Shown: positions 13,043 to 18,171 of the stretch, one piece after another
Layout: each line of letters starts with the position of its first letter
Numbering within the stretch: the stretch's first letter is position 1
The notes under the pieces: generated by a model
The model's database searches: none
Told to the model about the DNA's origin: nothing
Seen by the model: only the letters and a program-made list of their open reading frames with translations
Source: an uncultured Muribaculaceae bacterium
GTDB lineage: Bacteria > Bacteroidota > Bacteroidia > Bacteroidales > Muribaculaceae
Assembly (NCBI GenBank): GCA_938039795.1
Contig: CALHWU010000143.1
Location: 1-18,171, forward strand
Direction of reading: 5' to 3'
DNA: 18,171 nt
Translations under genes and position numbers: made by a program

Positions 13043-13341
13043 TCTACAAGGAATATATCTTCATTGGGACGCTGCATGTGGTATTGCTCGCGGACGATGC
13101 GTTCCATCGTCTCGGGATCTGTGCGGAGCCTCTCGTTGAGAGCCTCGTAATATCGCAGCGTGTCGTAATTGGCGGCTATTTCCGCCTGCAGCCTGTCGAT
13201 CTCCTGCTGATAGCGGTAATTGTCGAGGATGGAATTGTCATTAAAAAAAAGCACATAGACGAGTACTCCCGTCATCAGCACGAAAGGCAGATTGACGTAG
13301 CGTCGGGTCCAGCTCCAGAGGTCGCTCAGTCGTTCACTCAT
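13039..13341 (-). CDS. FtsB/DivIC-family septum formation initiator
   Basis: Bitopic cell-division protein of 100 aa. A short cytoplasmic N-terminus (MSERLSDLWSWTRRY) precedes one membrane segment (about 17-34, VNLPFVLMTGVLVYVLFF). A periplasmic coiled coil follows (about 40-72, YRYQQEIDRLQAEIAANYDT), and then the conserved LRTDPETMERIVREQYHMQRPNEDIFLV end, as in FtsB and DivIC. Such proteins bind FtsL and FtsQ and help trigger septal peptidoglycan synthesis. FtsB and DivIC cannot be told apart at this level, so no symbol is given. It leads a two-gene operon with the small membrane protein. Confidence 0.9.
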   Translation of the reverse strand: MSERLSDLWSWTRRYVNLPFVLMTGVLVYVLFFNDNSILDNYRYQQEIDRLQAEIAANYDTLRYYEALNERLRTDPETMERIVREQYHMQRPNEDIFLVE

Positions 13342-13388
13342 AATCGGTCGGAAATCGCTTTTTAATGGGTTACAGGAGATTCACGCCG

Positions 13389-13396
13389 CAAATTTA
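13389..13396 (-). promoter_or_regulatory. Promoter of the FtsB-like operon, -7 element
   Basis: On the minus strand TAAATTTG matches TAnnTTTG, about 48 bp before the start codon. A GTTG lies 16 bp upstream of it, shorter than the 20-bp spacing at the stronger promoters here. Confidence 0.5.
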
Positions 13397-13564
13397 CATA
13401 AAAAAGATGTGACAACGGCCGGGCGTGCGTTAAAAACTGCAATCGCCGCCAAAAGCCTCCCGGCAGCGGGGAAATCGAGGCCGTCGGCCACCTTCGCGAC
13501 AGATCAGTGACGATCTGCCGACAAAGTGAATGAACTTTAGGTAATTTATTCAATAATTTTTACT

Positions 13565-13572
13565 TAACTTTG
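13565..13572 (+). promoter_or_regulatory. korAB promoter, -7 element
   Basis: TAACTTTG followed by CGG, as at the GH84 promoter. There is no TTTG at 20 bp upstream; the -33 region is AT-rich. Transcription from about 13577 would give a leader of about 143 nt before korA. Confidence 0.55.
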
Positions 13573-13719
13573 CGGCGCGTTGCAGCGGAAGGCTCCGGCG
13601 CACCATGAAACGGGAGAGCATGGCGGATCTTAACGGACAGAAATGAGATCCGGCCACACTCCGACCTTAAAATACTGGAAAAGTAATCAACAAACAGTGC
13701 AATCGCAAGCATAAGCATC

Positions 13720-15576
13720 ATGACAGAAGAGACAAACGTGAGGACCCTCGACAAGGTAGTGGTCCGCTTCTCTGGCGACTCCGGCGACGGCATGCAGCTC
13801 GTTGGCAACATCTTCACCAACGTGTCGGCCGGGATCGGCAACCAGGTATCCACTTTCCCCGACTATCCGGCGGAGATACGCGCCCCGCAGGGATCGCTCG
13901 GCGGAGTGTCGGGCTTTCAGGTAAGCGTAGGCACCGGAGTGCATACTCCGGGCGACCAGTGCGACGTACTTGTAGCCATGAATCCTGCCGCCCTGAAACA
14001 GAACTGCAAATATGTCAAGGAGGGTGGAGTGATCATCGTGGACATCGACTCGTTCAAGCAGGCCGATCTCGACAAGGCAAAATTCACTACCGACGATCCG
14101 TTCGCCGAGCTGGGCATACGCGCCCAGGTGCTGGAGGTACCCGTCACTACTATGACAAAGGCCGCCCTGGCCGAGAGTGGCCTCGACAACAAGAGCGTGC
14201 TCAAATGCCGCAACATCTTCTGCCTCGGACTCGTATGCTGGCTGTTCGACCGCCCGCTGCCGGCAGCCGTGCACTTCCTAAAGAAGAAATTCGCCAAAAA
14301 ACCGGCCATCTTCGAGGCCAACGAGAAGGTGATCCACGCCGGTTATGACTACGGCTCCAACATACACGCCACCGTGTCGACCTACCGCATAGAGTCGGAA
14401 CCGGCGCGCAAAGGCATCTACACCGACATCAACGGCAACACCGCCACCGCATGGGGTCTCATCATGGCGTCGGAGAAGAGCGGGCGCCCGCTCTTCCTGG
14501 GCAGCTACCCCATCACCCCCGCCACCGACATACTCCAGGAGCTCGCCAAGCGCAAGGATCTCGGCGTCAAAGCCCTCCAGATGGAGGATGAGATAGCCGG
14601 TGTGTGCTCCGCCATAGGAGCCGCTTTCGCCGGCGATCTGGCCGTCACCTCCACATCGGGCCCCGGACTTGCGCTCAAGAGCGAGGGCATCGGACTGGCC
14701 GTAATCGCCGAGCTGCCGCTGGTGGTCATCGACGTGCAGCGCGGCGGCCCCTCGACCGGCCTCCCCACCAAGACCGAACAGACCGACCTCATGCAGGCGC
14801 TTTACGGACGCAACGGCGAGAGCCCTGTAGCCGTAGTGGCTCCTGCCACTCCCACCGACTGCTTCACGATGGCTTTCGAGGCGTGCCGCATCGCCATAGA
14901 GCACATGACCCCGGTGATACTGCTGACCGACGCCTTCATCGGCAACGGCTCATCGGCATGGCGCGTGCCCGACGACGATGAGTATCCCGCCATCCGCCCC
15001 CACTACATATCGCCCGAAGCCGCTGCCGAGAGCGCATGGCGCCCGTATCACCGCGACGAGAACACAAAGGTGCGCTACTGGGCCATCCCGGGCACGGAAG
15101 GTCTCACCCACCGCATAGGCGGACTGGAAAAAGACTACAACACCGGCGCGATATCCAACGACCCGGCCAACCATGAGCGCATGGTCTACACCCGACGCGA
15201 AAAGATAGCCCGCATAGCCGACGACATACCCGCTCTCGACGTCATCAGCCAGCCCGGGGCCGACACCCTGCTGGTGGGATGGGGAGGCACTTACGGCCAT
15301 CTGCGCACGGCCGCGGCCGACCTCGCCAAAGAGGGAGTGGCTGTGGACTTCGCCCATTTCCGCTACATCAATCCTCTGCCGGCCAATACGGGCGAGGTGC
15401 TTCGCCGCTACCGCCGCGTGATCGTGGCCGAGCTCAACACCGGCCAGTTTGCCGACTATCTGCAGGCCAAGTATCCCGACGTAGCGATAAGCCGCATCAA
15501 CAAAGTCCAGGGTCAGCCTTTCATGGTCAGCGAAGTGGCCGAAAAGGTAAGAGCCATCATCGACGACAACCGTTAA
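13720..15576 (+). CDS. korA: 2-oxoacid:ferredoxin oxidoreductase, fused gamma-alpha subunit
   Basis: Large subunit of a two-subunit 2-oxoacid:ferredoxin oxidoreductase, probably 2-oxoglutarate:ferredoxin (KorAB). It interconverts a 2-oxoacid plus CoA with an acyl-CoA, CO2 and reduced ferredoxin in the cytoplasm. Residues 10-195 form the gamma domain (FSGDSGDGMQ at 17-26). Residues 235-460 are the alpha pyrimidine-binding domain, with SYPITPATD (262-270), STSGPGL (311-317) and RGGPSTGLPTKTEQTDL (341-357). Residues about 510-615 form the transketolase-C-like domain. The length of 618 aa is normal for this gamma-alpha fusion. It is separated by 18 bp from korB. Substrate choice among 2-oxoglutarate, pyruvate and others is inferred from the family, not proven. 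Confidence 0.93.
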   Translation: MTEETNVRTLDKVVVRFSGDSGDGMQLVGNIFTNVSAGIGNQVSTFPDYPAEIRAPQGSLGGVSGFQVSVGTGVHTPGDQCDVLVAMNPAALKQNCKYVKEGGVIIVDIDSFKQADLDKAKFTTDDPFAELGIRAQVLEVPVTTMTKAALAESGLDNKSVLKCRNIFCLGLVCWLFDRPLPAAVHFLKKKFAKKPAIFEANEKVIHAGYDYGSNIHATVSTYRIESEPARKGIYTDINGNTATAWGLIMASEKSGRPLFLGSYPITPATDILQELAKRKDLGVKALQMEDEIAGVCSAIGAAFAGDLAVTSTSGPGLALKSEGIGLAVIAELPLVVIDVQRGGPSTGLPTKTEQTDLMQALYGRNGESPVAVVAPATPTDCFTMAFEACRIAIEHMTPVILLTDAFIGNGSSAWRVPDDDEYPAIRPHYISPEAAAESAWRPYHRDENTKVRYWAIPGTEGLTHRIGGLEKDYNTGAISNDPANHERMVYTRREKIARIADDIPALDVISQPGADTLLVGWGGTYGHLRTAAADLAKEGVAVDFAHFRYINPLPANTGEVLRRYRRVIVAELNTGQFADYLQAKYPDVAISRINKVQGQPFMVSEVAEKVRAIIDDNR

Positions 15577-15594
15577 ACCAATAATCCAGAAGCA

Positions 15595-16608
15595 ATGGAC
15601 AACACAGCATATACTCCCGCCGACTACAAGAGCGACCAGCCCGTGCGCTGGTGTCCGGGATGCGGCGACCACGCCATACTCAACTCACTCCACAAAGCCA
15701 TGGCCGCCATCGGCGTGCCGCCCCACCGTACGGCCGTCATATCGGGTATCGGATGCTCTTCCCGACTCCCCTACTATATGAACACCTACGGCTTCCACAC
15801 AATCCACGGACGAGCGGCCGCCATAGCCACCGGCTTCAAGGTGGCCAATCCGGAGATGACCGTATGGCAGATCTCGGGCGACGGCGACGGCCTCGCCATC
15901 GGAGGCAACCACTTTATCCACGCCGTGCGCCGCAACATCGACATCAACATGCTCCTCTTCAACAACAAGATCTACGGCCTCACCAAGGGTCAGTACTCCC
16001 CCACGAGCGCCCGCGGATTCGTGTCGAAGACGTCGCCTTACGGCACGACGGAGGATCCGTTCATACCGGCCGAGCTCGTATTCGGCGCGCGCGGCAACTT
16101 CTTTGCGCGCAGCATCGACGTGGAGCTCCAGATCTCGCAGGAGGTGCTGACGGCAGCCGCACGCCACCATGGGACAAGCGTGGTGGAGATACTCCAGAAC
16201 TGCGTGATATACAACAACGGAATACACAACTTCATCACCGACCGCGAGCACCGCGCCGAGCGCACGATCCACCTTGTCGACGGCCAGAAGATGCTCTTCG
16301 GCAAGGACAACGAGCGCGGCCTCGTGCGCGACGGCTTCCTGCTCAAGGCCGTGGAGATCGGCAAGGATGGCTACACCATCGACGACGTGCTCGTCCACGA
16401 CGCCCACTGCAAGAGCAACTTCCTGCACCAGCAGCTCGCCATGATGGACGGCACCGATCTGCCGCTCGCCATCGGCGTGATACGCGACGTGGAGGCTCCG
16501 GTCTACAACGACGAGGTTGACCGCCAGGTCGAGGAGGTGCGCGCCGCCCACGGCTTCGACTCGCTCAGATCAATGATTCTCGCCGGCGAGACCTGGGAAG
16601 TGAAATGA
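15595..16608 (+). CDS. korB: 2-oxoacid:ferredoxin oxidoreductase beta subunit
   Basis: Thiamine-diphosphate-binding subunit of the KorAB enzyme (337 aa). The TPP/Mg motif is GDGDG (95-99), followed by NNKIYGLTKGQYSPTS (123-138). WCPGCGDH (19-26) supplies Cys20 and Cys23. Together with Cys54 and Cys203 these can ligate the single [4Fe-4S] cluster of two-subunit members; no separate ferredoxin-like delta subunit is needed or present nearby. The gene follows korA after 18 bp, in the same operon. In gut Bacteroidales such enzymes feed reductive or branched TCA-type metabolism (inferred). Confidence 0.95.
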   Translation: MDNTAYTPADYKSDQPVRWCPGCGDHAILNSLHKAMAAIGVPPHRTAVISGIGCSSRLPYYMNTYGFHTIHGRAAAIATGFKVANPEMTVWQISGDGDGLAIGGNHFIHAVRRNIDINMLLFNNKIYGLTKGQYSPTSARGFVSKTSPYGTTEDPFIPAELVFGARGNFFARSIDVELQISQEVLTAAARHHGTSVVEILQNCVIYNNGIHNFITDREHRAERTIHLVDGQKMLFGKDNERGLVRDGFLLKAVEIGKDGYTIDDVLVHDAHCKSNFLHQQLAMMDGTDLPLAIGVIRDVEAPVYNDEVDRQVEEVRAAHGFDSLRSMILAGETWEVK

Positions 16609-16669
16609 ACCGCCCGCAGGCCCGCAACGTTATAATTATCAGCAACTGAAACCAAAATCAATCAGCAAT

Positions 16670-17548
16670 ATGAACATTTTCAAGGTTATGATTCTTGGCA
16701 CCGCAGCCGTCATGATGGCCAGCGGCTGCACATCCAACAAGAAGTACACCGCTCTTCAGAACCGCTACGACGAGCTCACCAAGGACTACAACGCATCGCA
16801 GGTGGCTCTGGCCGAAAGCCGCGCCAACGCCCGCAGCCTGGAGACCCTGCTCGAACAGGCCCGCCGCAACAACGAGGATCTGAAGCGCAACTACGAGCAG
16901 ATGCAGGGTTCGCTCAACCAGAGCCTCCTGCAGAACCAGCAGGGATCGATCAACATCTCGAAACTCGTCGATGAAATCAACGCTTCCAACCAGTATATCA
17001 AGCAGCTCGTGCAGGCCAAGTCGAAAAGCGACTCGCTCAATATGGTGCTGACCAACAACCTGACCCGCTCGCTCTCGCGCGAGGAGCTCAAGGAGGTCGA
17101 CGTGAAGGTGCTCAAGGGCGTGGTCTATATATCGCTTGCCGACAACATGCTCTTCAAGTCGGGCAGCTATGAGGTGAACGAACGCGCCATGCAGACCCTC
17201 TCGAAAATCGCCAAGATCATCAAGGACTACGGCGACTACGACGTGCTTGTCGAAGGCAATACCGACAATGTGCCCATCCACCGCACGAATATCCGCAACA
17301 ACTGGGATCTCTCGGCTCTGCGAGCATCGTCGATCGTGCAGGTGCTCCAGAACGATTTCGACGTCAATCCCTCGCGTCTCTCGGCTGCCGGCCGCGGCGA
17401 ATTCAATCCTATCGCCGACAACGACAGCGAGCTTGGCCGCCAGCGCAACCGCCGCACGGAGATCATCGTCACTCCCAAGCTTGACCAGTTCCTCGACCTG
17501 ATCGACAAAGCTCCGGATACCGACGACTCCGCCGCCAGCGGCAACTGA
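16670..17548 (+). CDS. OmpA-domain lipoprotein with coiled coil
   Basis: 292-aa envelope lipoprotein. The signal peptide and lipobox end at Cys20 (MMASGC). A long alpha-helical, probably coiled-coil segment (about 24-140, rich in Gln, Asn, Glu and Arg) precedes a C-terminal OmpA/MotB peptidoglycan-binding domain (about 148-270). Its motifs are EGNTDNVPIH (195-204, with D199 as the expected diaminopimelate contact), NWDLSALRAS (211-220), LSAAGRGEFNPI (237-248) and RNRRTEIIV (259-267). The last 20 residues are acidic and probably disordered. It likely tethers the outer membrane to the cell wall, as Pal-like proteins do, with the coiled coil as a spacer or partner-binding region. It lies 61 bp after korB with no recognisable promoter, so it could be transcribed with korAB or have its own weak start. 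Confidence 0.9.
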   Translation: MNIFKVMILGTAAVMMASGCTSNKKYTALQNRYDELTKDYNASQVALAESRANARSLETLLEQARRNNEDLKRNYEQMQGSLNQSLLQNQQGSINISKLVDEINASNQYIKQLVQAKSKSDSLNMVLTNNLTRSLSREELKEVDVKVLKGVVYISLADNMLFKSGSYEVNERAMQTLSKIAKIIKDYGDYDVLVEGNTDNVPIHRTNIRNNWDLSALRASSIVQVLQNDFDVNPSRLSAAGRGEFNPIADNDSELGRQRNRRTEIIVTPKLDQFLDLIDKAPDTDDSAASGN

Positions 17549-17574
17549 TCAGCGCCATATAAGGCAACATAAAT

Positions 17575-17613
17575 CCAGCCCGCAGTCGTGCCACCATCAC
17601 GGCTCCGGGCTGG
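17575..17613 (+). terminator. Strong two-part hairpin after the OmpA-domain gene
   Basis: CCAGCCCG (17575-17582) pairs perfectly with CGGGCTGG (17606-17613). Inside, AGTCGTG (17584-17590) pairs with CACGGCT (17598-17604, one U-G) around a 7-nt loop. Only CTTGTCATAT follows, with no U-tract. It is probably the transcript end or an mRNA-stabilising 3' structure. Confidence 0.55.
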
Positions 17614-17667
17614 CTTGTCATATATACCACAACCAATCAGAGAATTTCACAGTAAATCCAGTATCAC

Positions 17668-18171
17668 ATGAAAAATATAGCAGTGCTGACTACCGCCGCC
17701 TTCATATCGGCATCGTCAGTATCGGCCACGACGCCGGCCGATACAGCGGAGCGCGAGAAGATGGACAGTTTCATCAGCAGCCTCATGTCGAAGATGACGC
17801 TTGAAGAAAAGATAGGACAGCTCAATCTACCTTCCTCAGGCGACATCATGACGGGCGCCGTCATCGACCACAACACCGAAGCAGCCGTGGCCGAAGGCAA
17901 GATCGGAGGCACTTTCAATATCAGGGGGGCCGAGAAAATCCGCGCCCTGCAGCAGCTCGCCGTCGAGAAATCACGCCTCGGCATCCCGCTGCTGATAGGC
18001 ATGGACGTGATCCACGGCTTCGAGACCGTATTTCCGATACCGCTCGGCATGTCGTGCACCTGGAACATCCCTGCCATAGAAGCGGCTGCACGCACGGCGG
18101 CCGTCGAGATGTCGGCGTCGGGCATCAACTGGACGTTCAGCCCGATGGTCGACATCAGCCGCGACCCCCGA
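17668..18171 (+). CDS. bglX: GH3 beta-glucosidase, 5' part (runs off the window)
   Basis: First 168 codons of a family 3 glycoside hydrolase of BglX type, open to the last base of the window. A signal peptide (MKNIAVLTTAAFISASSVSA) indicates export to the periplasm. MDSFISSLMSKMTLEEKIGQ (residues 32-51) is the standard family N-terminus, followed by SGDIMTGAV, then SRLGIPLLIGMDVIHGFETVFPIPLGMSCTWN and SGINWTFSPMVDISRDPR, all diagnostic of BglX-like enzymes. The catalytic nucleophile and acid/base lie further on, outside the window, so activity cannot be judged. It would release terminal beta-linked glucose from oligosaccharides. It is preceded by 119 bp with the hairpin at 17575-17613 and no clear -7 element. 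Confidence 0.9.
   Translation, partial: MKNIAVLTTAAFISASSVSATTPADTAEREKMDSFISSLMSKMTLEEKIGQLNLPSSGDIMTGAVIDHNTEAAVAEGKIGGTFNIRGAEKIRALQQLAVEKSRLGIPLLIGMDVIHGFETVFPIPLGMSCTWNIPAIEAAARTAAVEMSASGINWTFSPMVDISRDPR

Larger units (their letters stand above)
13342..13719. other. Divergent intergenic region between the FtsB-like gene and korA
   Basis: 378 bp without a credible gene. It holds a minus-strand -7 element for the FtsB-like gene (13389-13396) and a plus-strand -7 element for korA (13565-13572). Between them are a CAGATC-AGTGAC-GATCTG hairpin (13500-13517) and the GC-rich stretch 13421-13500. A leader of about 145 nt precedes korA. It contains a 7-bp stem CGGATCT (13624-13630) / AGATCCG (13646-13652) and a 13-codon open frame (13605-13646). 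Confidence 0.6.

Noticed and set aside
13362..13553. 63-codon minus-strand frame upstream of the FtsB-like gene
   Set aside because: It covers the FtsB-like promoter element and shows no conserved features.
15651..16520. 289-codon plus-strand frame inside korB
   Set aside because: Out-of-frame shadow rich in Arg, His and Pro. korB in the other frame has intact TPP and cysteine motifs.

Overview
The window looks like a chromosomal segment from a Bacteroidales bacterium, most likely a GC-rich gut lineage such as Muribaculaceae (the family is inferred). The reasons are the RecA, KorA/KorB and GH84 sequence types, lipoproteins and an OMP of Bacteroidetes style, A-rich start contexts without Shine-Dalgarno motifs, and repeated Bacteroidetes -7 promoter elements (TAnnTTTG). 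In three cases these have a -33 TTG/TTTG exactly 20 bp upstream. No tRNA, rRNA, CRISPR array, transposase, integrase or phage gene was seen.

Layout. (1) 1-1272: a short leader, then a BF3164-like beta-propeller lipoprotein. (2) 1273-2218: about 0.95 kb of non-coding, hairpin-rich repeat mosaic. It holds a 117-bp inverted-repeat pair, duplicated 46-bp blocks, four copies of a 21-bp stem-loop and a 19-bp tandem duplication. (3) 2219-5772: a secreted GH84 beta-N-acetylglucosaminidase overlapping a lipoate-protein ligase (ATGA). (4) 5773-7321: a structured upstream region, recA with a long acidic tail, and a strong bidirectional terminator. (5) 7389-8529, minus strand: a multi-pass membrane protein and a small winged-helix regulator, overlapping by ATGA. 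Their promoter carries two near-identical operator-like repeats and an attenuator-like hairpin, and a 9-bp tandem repeat lies further upstream. (6) 8530-12584, minus strand: four overlapping genes, coaX, an outer-membrane beta-barrel, lptC and a CNNM/CorC-type membrane protein. (7) 12659-13341, minus strand: an FtsB/DivIC-like division protein and a small membrane protein. (8) 13720-16608, plus strand: korA-korB, a 2-oxoacid:ferredoxin oxidoreductase. (9) 16670-17548: an OmpA-domain lipoprotein. (10) 17668 to the window end: the 5' part of a GH3 beta-glucosidase (bglX-like) that runs off the edge.

Functionally this is mostly core metabolism and envelope biology: CoA synthesis, LPS export, cell division, reductive 2-oxoacid metabolism, lipoylation and recombination. 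Two secreted glycosidases fit a gut glycan degrader. I did not find a clear new multi-gene system. The two parts least explained by known gene families are the self-complementary repeat mosaic (1300-2080) and the regulatory region of the membrane-protein/winged-helix pair (8311-8422).
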